Position numbers and translations under genes: made by a program
Notes under the pieces: generated by a model
Told to the model about the DNA's origin: nothing
Databases searched by the model: none
The model's input: only the letters and a program-made list of their open reading frames with translations
Assembly: GCA_964580675.1 (NCBI GenBank)
Contig: CAZOLI010000013.1
Location: 19,277-83,276, forward strand
Direction: 5' to 3'
From: CAZOLI01 sp964580675
GTDB lineage: Bacteria > Planctomycetota > MHYJ01 > CAYXQY01
DNA: 64,000 nucleotides
Shown: positions 26,626 to 36,107 of the stretch, piece after piece
Position numbering within the stretch: the first letter of the stretch is position 1
How the letters are laid out: every line of letters begins with the position of its first letter

Positions 26626-28131
26626 TTAATCTTCCTCTTTGATAATCTTATGAACGGTTTCCTGCAATTTTCGAAAACTGGTCGCTACCTGTTCCCTTCG
26701 CTTCTCAATTTGTTCCTTCAGCTTATCAAGCTGATTCGAACGCTCCGTCAGCAACCGATCCACTTCCTCCGGTTTGGTTCCCCCTACGTGAGATCGTTCA
26801 TCAAGCACCCGCTCCGGATGATCGGCCAGGTCCATCTCCTCCGACTTCGGGTCCAGGTCCACGTTCAGCTCCCGGGCCTGTTCGGCCACTTCTTCGGCCG
26901 TTAAATCCTGCAGGGATCGGTCCTCCTCCCGAAGGTCCTGAACGAGGTTGCCCAGGATGCGATAGGTGGTTCGATAGGGAAGATCGTGGTTTTGAGACAG
27001 CACGTCGGCCAGGTCGGTGGTCAGAGCATACTGATCCACCACGGCCGATCGGGCACGATCCTCATTTACCTTAATCGTTTTAATGGTCGGGAAAAAAGTG
27101 TTCAGAAGATCCTCGATCTGTTCCAGTCCCTGTACCGCCAGTTCCTTGGTTTCCCGGCTGTCCCGGTTGTAACCCGTTGGCAAATCGGAAAGAACACCGG
27201 CGGCCGTCCGGTGAAGTCCCGCAAGCCGTGGTACCGTTGCTCGTATGAGTTCCAGGGCGTCCGGGTTCTTTTTCTGCGCCATCACCGAACTTCCCGTCGC
27301 GGGATTCATCTGACGGGAAACCTTTTTGCCCAGTTCGACATAGTTGAATTCATCGGTGGTATAGAGAAGGAGATCGGAAACCCCTCTTCCCGCAACAACC
27401 GATATTTCGTGCAGTGCACCAAGCAAATTCAGCTGAAACATGCCACGACTTGTGATTGCGTCCTGCGGCAGTTCCCAGACCCCCTCAAACCCGAGCAGCT
27501 CGGCGGTTCGATCCCGGTCGATGTTCCATGTTGTGCCGTATGATTCAACGGCCCCGAGGGGAGACTGATTGTACCGATCGTACACTCCCCTCAACCGTTT
27601 CCAGCCGCGGCACAAACCGTCAAAGAGTGCGAGACACCAGTGACCGAACGTGGTTGGGCGAGCGGGACGCATATGTGTGTACCCCGGGAACACGGTGTCC
27701 CGGTGCTTCCGGGCCTGTTCGAGCAGAGCGGCAAGAACCGAGACAAGATCCTCCAGACGGTCCAGAACCTGCTCCCGAAAATACATCTGTTCAGTAACCA
27801 TTACCTGGTCATTTCGGCTGCGAGCCGTATGGACAGATCCGGCGGCCTCAGCTCCAATTCGGTCTTCAATGGCCTGTTCCAGGGAAAGGTGCGCCCCGAG
27901 CTCGGGATCGATTTCGTACCTTCCTTCGTCCCATTCATCCCGGATCTCCTCCAGAGCCCGAAGTATAGCCTGTCCATCCCGGTCCGAAACGATCCCGGAC
28001 TCAATCAACATAACCGTATGGGCCTGGGTGCCCCGAATATCGTAGGGAACCATGAGGTAATCCAGGCTTCGCTGCTCGGATGATATGATCCGATCCTTTA
28101 CATTCTCATTGAGCTGATTTTCCTCCGTCAT
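26626..28131 (-). CDS. argH: Argininosuccinate lyase
   Basis: 501 residues from ATG 28131, which has AGGAGAGG 7 bases upstream; the ATG at 28158 lacks a site. The enzyme splits argininosuccinate into arginine and fumarate. The fumarase-superfamily signature is GSSVMAQKKNPD, with Ala in the usual Pro position of GSSxMPQKKNPD; HTARSRNDQV and YTHMRPARPTTFGHW are also clear. The protein is about 40 residues longer than usual. The extra part is a charged coiled coil after VGGTKPEEV, ending KIIKEED. It lies between argF' and the M20 gene. Confidence 0.96.
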   Translation of the reverse strand: MTEENQLNENVKDRIISSEQRSLDYLMVPYDIRGTQAHTVMLIESGIVSDRDGQAILRALEEIRDEWDEGRYEIDPELGAHLSLEQAIEDRIGAEAAGSVHTARSRNDQVMVTEQMYFREQVLDRLEDLVSVLAALLEQARKHRDTVFPGYTHMRPARPTTFGHWCLALFDGLCRGWKRLRGVYDRYNQSPLGAVESYGTTWNIDRDRTAELLGFEGVWELPQDAITSRGMFQLNLLGALHEISVVAGRGVSDLLLYTTDEFNYVELGKKVSRQMNPATGSSVMAQKKNPDALELIRATVPRLAGLHRTAAGVLSDLPTGYNRDSRETKELAVQGLEQIEDLLNTFFPTIKTIKVNEDRARSAVVDQYALTTDLADVLSQNHDLPYRTTYRILGNLVQDLREEDRSLQDLTAEEVAEQARELNVDLDPKSEEMDLADHPERVLDERSHVGGTKPEEVDRLLTERSNQLDKLKEQIEKRREQVATSFRKLQETVHKIIKEED

Positions 28132-28326
28132 CTCTTGACCTCTCCTCGAAATTGACACGTTACCTCAAATGATAAACTTCACTGATTCACAACGATGGTA
28201 AATCGAACGGAACCATCCGTTGCAACGGGCAAACCGGTTATATTTTTGTGGCTCTCTTTGCCCCTCCATAATGTTTTCCTGCCACGACCCCACGGAACTG
28301 CAACTGATTTTGTTGTCTTCAAAACG

Positions 28327-29376
28327 TTATGATTCGTCAAACAGATGGGTCAACAAACTCATCTGGGCCCACATGCGATTCTCCGCCTGTTCCATGACGA
28401 TTGATGCATCGCTGTCCAGAACATCATCCGAGACCACAACGTTACGCCGGACGGGCAAACAGTGCATGAACCGTGCGGCGTCCGTTTTCTTCATCCGGCT
28501 GCCGTCCACTATCCAATCCCGGTGTTTTTCGCGCATCTCTCGTTCCTCCTCCGCCCTTCCAAATTGATTCACACCCGCCCAGCTTTTGGCACAGACCACC
28601 CGTGTGTTCTTCATGCCCTCATCCATATTGTTTGTTTTCCGAAAATTGCCCCCGTTTTTATTGGCCGTCCGGGAAACGTTGTTCAGTACGTCTTCATCCA
28701 GATCCCATCCCTCCGGATGAGCCAGGGTTACGTTCATACCGAGAAGCGCCGCAGCACGGAGCTGTGAGTGGGGGGTGGCAACCGGAAGCGGTTTGGGATG
28801 GTACGTCCAGGTCATCAGATATTCAGTTCCCACCGGTTCCGGAAACGTCTCCCGGAGTGTTAACATATCACCGAGGCCCTGACATGGGTGAAACCGGTTG
28901 GATTCCATGTTGATGACCGGAACCGTGGCATGATCCAGAAACGCGTTCAGTATTCGGTCCCGTTTCCGATCCGACAATCCCAGAAACGGGCCTTTCTCCC
29001 CGTCCCCGGCGAAGAGGCGACAGGCCCGAATTGCAATTCCGTCTCCGTATCGGGATAGCACACCGGCAGCTTCCCTGATGTGTTCCGCCGTGGTTCCATC
29101 CATTACAGTACCATCCTCAAATTCAAAATCGTAGACCGATTTTCCCTGCATATCGATGGTCGAACTGGCACCGCCGGCTCTTCGGATGCCCACTTCAAAA
29201 GAGGTTCGCGTGCGAAGGGACGAATTAAAGAACAGCAGAAGGAGCTCGCGACCCGACAGCGGCTTCCCGACTTTTCGATCGCCGGATTTCCAGGATTTCG
29301 CCCGCCGGATCAACTCCTGCAGCGTCCGTCCCGGAAGGTCACTCAGTTGATAAAAATGGGTTCCGTTTTTGCTCAT
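28327..29376 (-). CDS. argF': N-succinyl/N-acetylornithine carbamoyltransferase
   Basis: 349 residues from ATG 29376, overlapping the end of argB by 38 bases. The carbamoyl-phosphate site is NSSLRTRTSFE and the second domain ends with FMHCLPVRRNVVVSDD. HCLPxRRN, the WTYHPKPL motif and the AKSW motif mark acylornithine transcarbamylases rather than ordinary OTCases. At the position that separates acetyl- from succinyl-specific enzymes (Glu92 in Xanthomonas AOTCase, Pro90 in Bacteroides SOTCase) this protein has Ala97 in GTTAEHI. Published swaps of Glu92 to small residues gave succinylornithine activity, so a succinyl substrate is favoured, though not proven. A 195-base gap separates it from argH. 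Confidence 0.9.
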   Translation of the reverse strand: MSKNGTHFYQLSDLPGRTLQELIRRAKSWKSGDRKVGKPLSGRELLLLFFNSSLRTRTSFEVGIRRAGGASSTIDMQGKSVYDFEFEDGTVMDGTTAEHIREAAGVLSRYGDGIAIRACRLFAGDGEKGPFLGLSDRKRDRILNAFLDHATVPVINMESNRFHPCQGLGDMLTLRETFPEPVGTEYLMTWTYHPKPLPVATPHSQLRAAALLGMNVTLAHPEGWDLDEDVLNNVSRTANKNGGNFRKTNNMDEGMKNTRVVCAKSWAGVNQFGRAEEEREMREKHRDWIVDGSRMKKTDAARFMHCLPVRRNVVVSDDVLDSDASIVMEQAENRMWAQMSLLTHLFDES

Positions 29377-30217
29377 CCGTAGGATTCCCCGTAATCGTCG
29401 TTCCCGAATTCTTTTCGCGAAGGGTCCCGATCCAATCGGCTTCGTCTGCCTGTACTCCCGTAATGAATACCTGATCCACACCGTTCCCGAGAGCGTAAGC
29501 GGCCGCTTCAATTTTTGGCAACATTCCTCCTGTGATCTGACCCTTCTCAATCTTTTTCCTGGCCGTCGAAAGGGATAGATCCCTGAACACCTCCGATGAA
29601 TCAGGGGCCGTTCGAACGCCCGGGGAGGACGTGACGTACACAAGGTCATCAGCCTTCATCTCGGCTGAAACGGCCGAGGCAACACTATCTGCGTTCACGT
29701 TATATACCTGGCCATCAGAATCAATGCCAAGACATCCGAGTACCGGCACAAATCCGCCACGGAGTTGCGCCTCCACCGGCTCGGTGTGGACCTGTTTTAC
29801 GTTACCCACGTATCCAAAATCCACCTTTTTCGTACGGCCGGATGGCTCCGTCATCGTTACCGGCGGCCGCCGGGTGACTTCCAGCAGTGATCCATCCACT
29901 CCGGTCAGGCCAATGGCCGGTACGCCATGGGCCTCCAGCAGCGACACCAGCCGTTTGTTCACTTTTCCCCCATACACCATCTTGGCAATCTCAAGAGCGT
30001 CACGATCCGTTTCTCGACGTCCGTTTATTTTTCGCACCGGCACGTCCATTTTCTCGTGCACTCGATCCGCCTGCCGGCCACCGCCATGAACAACAATCAC
30101 CTCCGTCCCATTATCGTCCCGAATGTTTTGCACCGCACCGGCAAAGGCCTCCATACCGTTCCTGCTCTGGAGCGGTTGTCCCCCAAATTTCACGATTATT
30201 GTCTTCGAATTACTCAT
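29339..30217 (-). CDS. argB: Acylglutamate kinase
   Basis: 292 residues of the amino-acid kinase fold: IIVKFGGQPL at the N-terminus, VIVVHGGGRQADRV for phosphate binding, VNADSVAS and the C-terminal GQITGGMLPKIEAA. It phosphorylates the gamma-carboxyl of N-acetylglutamate; if the pathway uses succinyl groups, N-succinylglutamate would be the substrate. AGGAGG lies 7 bases before the ATG. It overlaps the carbamoyltransferase start and follows argC by 19 bases. No N-terminal extension of the arginine-feedback type is seen. Confidence 0.95.
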   Translation of the reverse strand: MSNSKTIIVKFGGQPLQSRNGMEAFAGAVQNIRDDNGTEVIVVHGGGRQADRVHEKMDVPVRKINGRRETDRDALEIAKMVYGGKVNKRLVSLLEAHGVPAIGLTGVDGSLLEVTRRPPVTMTEPSGRTKKVDFGYVGNVKQVHTEPVEAQLRGGFVPVLGCLGIDSDGQVYNVNADSVASAVSAEMKADDLVYVTSSPGVRTAPDSSEVFRDLSLSTARKKIEKGQITGGMLPKIEAAAYALGNGVDQVFITGVQADEADWIGTLREKNSGTTITGNPTDEQKRNPFLSTE

Positions 30218-30236
30218 CCCTGAACCTCCTCATGAT

Positions 30237-31259
30237 TTACACAATATGACCGGGAGCTTTCAGCCCCTCCGTTTCCTCCCGACCAAACATCACGTTCAAA
30301 TTCTGAACAGCCTGACCTGAGGCACCTTTCACCAGGTTGTCAATGGCGCTTGTGATGATGACACGATTTTTCCGTCGGCTCAACCCGATATCACAGAAAT
30401 TTGAACGAGATACATTTCGTGTTTCCGGACGATTCACCCGCCGCACAAATGGCTCATCTTCGTAAGCCGCCTGATACATTCGTTGAACCGCTCCTTTCTC
30501 CAGATCTTCGGTCAAACGAACATAAGCAGTTGTGAAGATTCCCCGCCGCATAGGGGCCGAGTGAGGTGTAAAGGTGATGGAGAGGTCCGCTGTATGTCTC
30601 CGGTTTGTTTCCTGCTCCATCTCAAACCGGTGCCGGTGATCAAACAGTCCGTACGCCCTAAAATTCCCCGATCGTTCCGGATGATGGGTGGTTTGACTCG
30701 GCGTGCTCCCCGAACCGGAAGAGCCGGTCTTGGCATCGATAATCACGTCCGACGAGAGAACCTCCTCCTCCACAAGGGGAAGAAGGGCGAGAAGACTTCC
30801 GGTCGGAAAACATCCCGGACAGGCCACAAGTTCGGCGTCCGCAATCTGTTCTCGATTGTGTTCGGTCAACCCATAAACCGCCTCCTCAAGGAGATCAGGT
30901 GCCGCATGGATTTCATCGTAAGCCTCTTCATACACCGACGGTCGATTCAGTCGGAAATCCGCTGACAGGTCAATTACCCTGGTATTGGAGCGGTTCACCT
31001 TCTGAACCCGTTCCGCGCTTTCACCGTGAGGAAGAGCAAAAAGAAGGATATCCGACGTTTGTTCGGCCCGTTTCAGGTCCTCTTCCAGAAACTCCTGATC
31101 CGTACGGCCCCGAAGGTGCTCGTGGACCGCCGAAACGGGGGTGCCGGCCCGTGATCCGGAATACACACCGGATAGCTGAACGCCGGGATGATCCAGAAGA
31201 AGGCGAATTAACTCACCACCGGTGTAACCGGTGCCGCCAAAAATCGAGGCATCAATCAT
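30237..31259 (-). CDS. argC: N-acyl-gamma-glutamyl-phosphate reductase
   Basis: 340 residues from ATG 31259 (MIDASIFGGTGYTGGELIRL), which overlaps the argG stop by 8 bases and has GGAGG just upstream. The NADP-binding GGTGYTG and the active-site Cys in ACPGCFPTG are clear; SSDVIIDAKTGSSGSG and the histidine in THHPERS follow. It reduces acylglutamyl phosphate to the semialdehyde. The aminotransferase argD and the acyl donor enzyme (argA/argJ) are not in this window. Confidence 0.96.
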   Translation of the reverse strand: MIDASIFGGTGYTGGELIRLLLDHPGVQLSGVYSGSRAGTPVSAVHEHLRGRTDQEFLEEDLKRAEQTSDILLFALPHGESAERVQKVNRSNTRVIDLSADFRLNRPSVYEEAYDEIHAAPDLLEEAVYGLTEHNREQIADAELVACPGCFPTGSLLALLPLVEEEVLSSDVIIDAKTGSSGSGSTPSQTTHHPERSGNFRAYGLFDHRHRFEMEQETNRRHTADLSITFTPHSAPMRRGIFTTAYVRLTEDLEKGAVQRMYQAAYEDEPFVRRVNRPETRNVSRSNFCDIGLSRRKNRVIITSAIDNLVKGASGQAVQNLNVMFGREETEGLKAPGHIV

Positions 31260-32445
31260 GATTCCTCCGTCCGGCGATGATCTCCGGCACCCCATAAATA
31301 CTGCAGAACCCTTCCGCGTCCCGGCCGTCCCAGAGATGGTTCTCCTCACCGTAAACGGCCACGTCCGGATCCATCAGGGAATCAGGGGAATCCACCCCCT
31401 GAACCTCCGCCGTTCCCCGGTGAAATTTCAGCCTGACCGCGCCGTTTACCGACTTCTGGGTTTGATCGATGAACGATTCTATGTTTCGCATTACCGGATC
31501 AAAGTAATGACCTTCGTGAAGATGATCCCCGTATGTCTCACAGAATTCCTTCTTGGCCCGGAGCTGTTTGTTCGTCAGTGAAATTTTTTCGAGTTCCCGG
31601 TGAGCCCTGATCACCGACAGCACACCCGGTGCTTCAAACGCGATACGACCTTTCAACCCGAGAATGGTGTCGCCGATATGGATCCCGCGACCGAAGCCGT
31701 GTTTCGCCCCGATCCGATCAAGCTCACTCAGAAGTTCCGGCCCCTCCATCAACTCCCCGTCAAGGGATTGGGGCAGTCCTTCACGAAATTCAAGGGTGAC
31801 GACCCGACCATTCTCCGGTGCCTCCCCGGGAGATCTTACGTCCCGCCAGATTTCCTCCGGAAGTGTTTTCCAGGAAGAGGTGGTTTCCTTTCCCCCGATT
31901 GTGGTCCCCAGCATGCCCCTGTTGATGGAATATGCTCCTTCACTTTCCCCCGGTATGGCAACCCCCTCCTCACGAAGATACGCCACTTCTTCTTCTCTCT
32001 GAAATTCTTCCTCCCGCACAGGTGCTTTGATTTCCAGTCCCGGATCGAGGTGCTGAATTGTCACGTCAAACCGTACCTGATCGTTCCCCGCTCCCGTGGA
32101 GCCGTGAACAATCGTCGAGGCCTCGTACTCATGGGCCAACTTCACCAGCTCCTCCGCAATGAGGTATCGCTCCGGACCCGCACAGAGCGGATACACGTCC
32201 CCCCTGAGGAGGTTTCCCGTTATGACGTACCGGACAAATTTCTCGTAGAAAGTCTGTTTTCGATCACGCAACTCGAAGGTTTCCGCACCGAGGGCTCGGG
32301 CACGATCCCGAAGTGTGTCTTCGTTTTCTGCCAGGCCACCGGTATCTACCGTTGCGGCAATAACCTCATATCCCTGTTCCCGCAGATACGGAATACAGAA
32401 TGTCGTGTCGAGTCCTCCGGAATAAGCAAGTACAGCTTTTTTCAT
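31252..32445 (-). CDS. argG: Argininosuccinate synthase
   Basis: 397 residues. The ATP-pyrophosphatase P-loop is AYSGGLDTTF (residues 7-16), followed by the family motifs IVHGSTGAGNDQVRFD and the tetramer-forming C-terminus. It condenses citrulline with aspartate. It is the first gene of the arginine operon; the ATG follows AGGAGG (in CAGGAGGACATT). The form with NKQLRAKKEF after the central domain resembles the argG found in Bacteroidota and relatives (impression). The 335 bases upstream contain palindromes and competing hairpins that may regulate the operon. Confidence 0.96.
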   Translation of the reverse strand: MKKAVLAYSGGLDTTFCIPYLREQGYEVIAATVDTGGLAENEDTLRDRARALGAETFELRDRKQTFYEKFVRYVITGNLLRGDVYPLCAGPERYLIAEELVKLAHEYEASTIVHGSTGAGNDQVRFDVTIQHLDPGLEIKAPVREEEFQREEEVAYLREEGVAIPGESEGAYSINRGMLGTTIGGKETTSSWKTLPEEIWRDVRSPGEAPENGRVVTLEFREGLPQSLDGELMEGPELLSELDRIGAKHGFGRGIHIGDTILGLKGRIAFEAPGVLSVIRAHRELEKISLTNKQLRAKKEFCETYGDHLHEGHYFDPVMRNIESFIDQTQKSVNGAVRLKFHRGTAEVQGVDSPDSLMDPDVAVYGEENHLWDGRDAEGFCSIYGVPEIIAGRRNHD

Positions 32446-32780
32446 AATGTCCTCCTGGGAAGAAAACAGCCCGAGTTAGAAGAACGAATTCAGCGATGGG
32501 GGGTTCAGCAATACATCCCGGTCGGGAAACGGACCACCAATAGGCCCGGCGGCGTCAAGAACGCTCGCATGGAGGGTTGAACAACAACCTGAATCAGCAG
32601 AACCGGGATCAACAGGTTACACGAAGGGGAGGGGGGGTCAGGACCATCTGAACCGGTCCGTGAGATAACTCCAGAATTGTTGATCCCGTTCAGGCATTCC
32701 TGTGATATGGATTGGATTTGTGATCACAAGATATATGATCCGAAAATTTTATCGAACAAACGGATCCGTGTCAAGCGGGT
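32446..32780 (-). promoter_or_regulatory. argG upstream region with palindrome and competing hairpins
   Basis: No gene is seen. TTGTGATCACAA (32718-32729) is a perfect 12-base palindrome placed just after a weak minus-strand -10 (TATATC), as for an operator. Closer to argG, CGGGATCAACA (32604-32614) is inverted at 32678-32688. Part of it is also used in an alternative stem AACCTG/CAGGTT (32586-32618). A GGACC/GGTCC hairpin lies inside (32641-32659). No T-box or ARG-box consensus was recognised. Confidence 0.4.
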
Positions 32781-33917
32781 TTAAAAGTCTACCGCTCCCC
32801 GGATCTGTTTGGCCAGCATGGAAATTATTTTTTCCTCTCCGGTTTTTAGGCGGGCTTTCACGGTCATGCCGGGTTCGAGACGGTCGAGGTAATTACCCCG
32901 ATCCATTCGTACTTTCACAAGGTAACCGGCCCTTTTCTGACCCTCCTTCATCTTCAGATCCGGCGAAATAAAATATACCGTTCCTGTTAATGGTTGGTAC
33001 TGTCGTTCCGGAAATGAACTAACGGTCATCGACACCTCCTGATCCGTTCGTATTCGATCCCGCTCGGATTCCGGCACAATCAAATCCGCCCGAAGTTCAT
33101 CTACGGATCCGATCCGGCATATTAACTGACCCGGTGAAAGAACGTCCCCTACCTGCGGATTGCCTTCCAGAATAACCCCCTTCTTCGGAGCGGTGATCCT
33201 CGATTTCGATTTCCGGTACGCCAGCAACTGAATCCGCTGTTTGAGCTGTTTCAGTTTGTTTTTCACGTTGTTGATGTCCATCTCCGTTTTCCGGATTCGG
33301 CGGGTTAATTTCTGTCGTTCGATGTGTCGGTTGGTCCGGGTCTCGTCGATGTCGGACTGTATTTCTTCCTTCCGCTCCCGGGCATTTCGGTATTCTTCCT
33401 TTGAAATAACGTCCTTCTCCAGTAGTTTTTTCTTTTGCCTGACCTCCTCTTCAGCCTGGTCCAGTTCTCGCCGAAGCCGTTTCAGACGCGTTTTGTATTT
33501 CTGTTCATTCAACCTTCGTTCCTCGACGAGGGATTCCCTGTATTTGTTTAAATCCTTCAGCCTCGTCCGTTTGTTTTCCCGCCGGAGTTTGACCCGGTTG
33601 AGGTCGTTCTTAATCGACTCGGTATCCAGCTGGATGAGCAAATCACCTTTCGAAACACGATTCCCCGGCTCCACGTTTTCTTTATCGATGGTTCCATCCG
33701 TCGCGGACTGGACGGACACCGGATCTTTTTGAGGACGTATTACCCCCGAAGCACGTACCACCGTCTCCACCCGATAGACGCTGGCCCAGATCAAACCTCC
33801 ACCCGCCATACCGAGGACCAGAAGCAAAAATGCGCCGAGGTAGGCCGGGGAATCACTTCTCATAATTTCGTTCACCCGGGACAGGTTTTTGAGCTCAATG
33901 TTTGTGCCCTGATCCAT
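32781..33917 (-). CDS. HlyD family secretion adaptor
   Basis: 378 residues. A short cytosolic N-terminus is followed by one membrane helix (about 25-47), the first lipoyl half with VRASGVIRP and GNRVSKGDLLIQLD, a long coiled-coil hairpin (about 110-235), then RITAPKKGVIL, GDVLSPGQLICRIG and the beta-barrel. HlyD-type adaptors link type I ABC exporters to an outer-membrane channel. It starts 30 bases after the peptidase-containing ABC transporter gene and is clearly its partner. No TolC-like gene is in the window. Confidence 0.93.
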   Translation of the reverse strand: MDQGTNIELKNLSRVNEIMRSDSPAYLGAFLLLVLGMAGGGLIWASVYRVETVVRASGVIRPQKDPVSVQSATDGTIDKENVEPGNRVSKGDLLIQLDTESIKNDLNRVKLRRENKRTRLKDLNKYRESLVEERRLNEQKYKTRLKRLRRELDQAEEEVRQKKKLLEKDVISKEEYRNARERKEEIQSDIDETRTNRHIERQKLTRRIRKTEMDINNVKNKLKQLKQRIQLLAYRKSKSRITAPKKGVILEGNPQVGDVLSPGQLICRIGSVDELRADLIVPESERDRIRTDQEVSMTVSSFPERQYQPLTGTVYFISPDLKMKEGQKRAGYLVKVRMDRGNYLDRLEPGMTVKARLKTGEEKIISMLAKQIRGAVDF

Positions 33918-33947
33918 TGCTTTTTCTGTACGGGGAAGACCTGAAAA

Positions 33948-36107
33948 CTAAGCTTCGGAATTGCCGGTCTGCATTCGCCAGAACCGCCAGTATTCTCCTT
34001 CCTGTTCAAGAAGTTCTTCGTGTGTTCCGTCCTCAACAATCCTCCTGTCCTTCAGCACAAAAATGTGATCCGCAAGTGTGAGGGTACTGATCCGGTGCGC
34101 CACGAGCACGACGGTTTTTTCCTGAAGATCCGTCTGGAGGTTTTCGTGAATCGCCCGCTCCGTATCCGAATCGAGATGGCTTGTGGCCTCATCAAAAATA
34201 AAAATCTCGGGATCGTGTAACAGGGCACGTGCAATGGCAATTCGCTGTCGCTGTCCCGCCGATAGATTAACCCCTCGTTCACCAACCATCGTGTCGTATC
34301 CTTCCGGAAGTTTTTCAATTAAATCATGCAGGACGCTTTTCCGGGCCACTTCTCGAATGTCACTCAGAGACGAGGATCCCGTTCCATATGCGATATTCTC
34401 TCGAACACTGCGATTGAAGAGGAATGGTTCCTGCTCCACCATGCCAATTCGAGACCGCAGGGACTGAGCGTCGTAATTATTGAGCGGGACGCCGTCCAGA
34501 AGAATTCTCCCCTCCGTTGGCTCATAAAGACGGGATATCAGCCGGCACAGTGTTGTTTTCCCCGCTCCGGACTCCCCCACAATTGCCACGGTTTCCCCCG
34601 CTGAAATATCGAGGGACACATCACTTAACACATCCTCTCGATATCCGTAATTAAAGGACACGTTCCGGAACGAAATACCTTCCGAAAGCTTCTGGAACTG
34701 TTCGGGCCGGTCGGCGGTTGTTTGTTCCTCCGGTTCCAGTTCGAGAAATTCGAACACCCGATCCATCGCGACACCCGCGTCCTGAAGTTCCGAAACCACG
34801 TTCACGAGCCGGTTGAACGGATCCAGGGCATAAGCCAGAAGGGAATTAAAAAAGATGAGTTGTCCCACCGTAAGCTGACCGTCGAACACCCGGTACGCCC
34901 CGAACCAGAGAACGGCGATGGTGGCCCCGGCCGTAAGGAGGGTACTGGTGACCGAGTGGCCGAGCATATATTTCTGGACGGAGACCTGTGAATCCAGCAT
35001 GTCCACCAGATCATTTTCACAACGATTTCGATGCTTCTCCTCCGTCGTAAACAGCTTGATGGTTTCCATGCCGTTGACGGTCTCGACCAAACTTGATTCC
35101 AGCTTGGCCGCCCGTTCCATGGTCCGGCGCTGATGCCGTCTCATGGGTTTCAAAAAAAGGTAGGTGACAAGAACGAAAAGAGGCACAAACGAACTCGCAA
35201 GAAGAGCCAGCTGCCAGCTATAGAAGAACATAATGAAAAACGTTCCGGTCACAATGACCGTGTCGATCACCACCGATATGGAAACGGACCCCACCGCATT
35301 TCGAATTTTGTACGTGTCCATTACCCGTGAGAGAATTTCCCCGACTTTTCTCGTGGTGAAGAAGTGATAGGACACACGAAGAATGCGTCGCAGAAACGTC
35401 GTTATCAGGGCAACGTTCAATTTCCGCGAAAGCATAATGAGCAGATAACCCCGAAACGTGGAGAACAGGGCACGGAATCCAAGTGCCACAAGGAGACCCA
35501 GAGCAAGGATGTTCAGCATCCGCGTGTCCTCGTAAACCAGAATGTTGTCAATCAGAAACTGAATAAAAAAGGACGTGAGAATGCCGAGCAACACGAAGAA
35601 GATGCCCGCCAGAAACGCATATAGAAATTCGTTGAACCATGGCTTTACCAGATCAAATATTCGGGCGGTGTAGGATGATTTTTCGGCCACGTCCGTCAGG
35701 GAATCCGGGGTCAGGGTTAGCACGTTTCCGTACCACATTTCCTCAAAATCCTCACGGTCGATGGACCGAATTTTCCCGTCCTCCGGATCCCCGGCCACAA
35801 CGCCGGCTTCGTCGACTTCGTAAACAACAATGAAATGGGTGAATCCATCCTCCCGCTGGACATGGGCAATAAACGGAAGTGGAGCATCCGAAAGTGCCTC
35901 ATATGAACCACGGGCGGGACGGGTTGAAAAACCGAGTTCCTCGGCTCCCCGAATGAGCCCCTGCATGGTCGTCCCGGAAAGGGTGGTTCGCGTAATTTCC
36001 CGAAGTTTTGCGGTGTTTATCTGTTTTCCGTAGTGACGGGCCACGGTCGCAAGTGCTGCGACACCGCAATCGGACGGGTCATTTTGTTTGACACATGTAT
36101 AACTCAT
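33948..36107 (-). CDS. C39 peptidase-containing ABC transporter (PCAT)
   Basis: 719 residues. Domains in order: a C39 cysteine peptidase (about 1-130) with Cys14 in SDCGVA, His91 in THFIVVYE and Asp107 in AGDPEDG, so the catalytic set is complete; a six-helix exporter domain (about 160-440); and a nucleotide-binding domain with GESGAGKTTL, LSAGQRQRIAIARALL and IFIFDEATSHLD. PCATs cut double-glycine leaders from peptides while exporting them. It is encoded with an HlyD adaptor. No small gene with a GG leader was found within several kilobases, so the cargo is unknown and may be encoded elsewhere. Confidence 0.96.
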   Translation of the reverse strand: MSYTCVKQNDPSDCGVAALATVARHYGKQINTAKLREITRTTLSGTTMQGLIRGAEELGFSTRPARGSYEALSDAPLPFIAHVQREDGFTHFIVVYEVDEAGVVAGDPEDGKIRSIDREDFEEMWYGNVLTLTPDSLTDVAEKSSYTARIFDLVKPWFNEFLYAFLAGIFFVLLGILTSFFIQFLIDNILVYEDTRMLNILALGLLVALGFRALFSTFRGYLLIMLSRKLNVALITTFLRRILRVSYHFFTTRKVGEILSRVMDTYKIRNAVGSVSISVVIDTVIVTGTFFIMFFYSWQLALLASSFVPLFVLVTYLFLKPMRRHQRRTMERAAKLESSLVETVNGMETIKLFTTEEKHRNRCENDLVDMLDSQVSVQKYMLGHSVTSTLLTAGATIAVLWFGAYRVFDGQLTVGQLIFFNSLLAYALDPFNRLVNVVSELQDAGVAMDRVFEFLELEPEEQTTADRPEQFQKLSEGISFRNVSFNYGYREDVLSDVSLDISAGETVAIVGESGAGKTTLCRLISRLYEPTEGRILLDGVPLNNYDAQSLRSRIGMVEQEPFLFNRSVRENIAYGTGSSSLSDIREVARKSVLHDLIEKLPEGYDTMVGERGVNLSAGQRQRIAIARALLHDPEIFIFDEATSHLDSDTERAIHENLQTDLQEKTVVLVAHRISTLTLADHIFVLKDRRIVEDGTHEELLEQEGEYWRFWRMQTGNSEA

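Noticed and set aside
32446..32780. T-box riboswitch in front of argG
   Set aside because: A GGTGG-like string was noticed, but the AGGGTGGNACCGCG core and specifier stem are absent.
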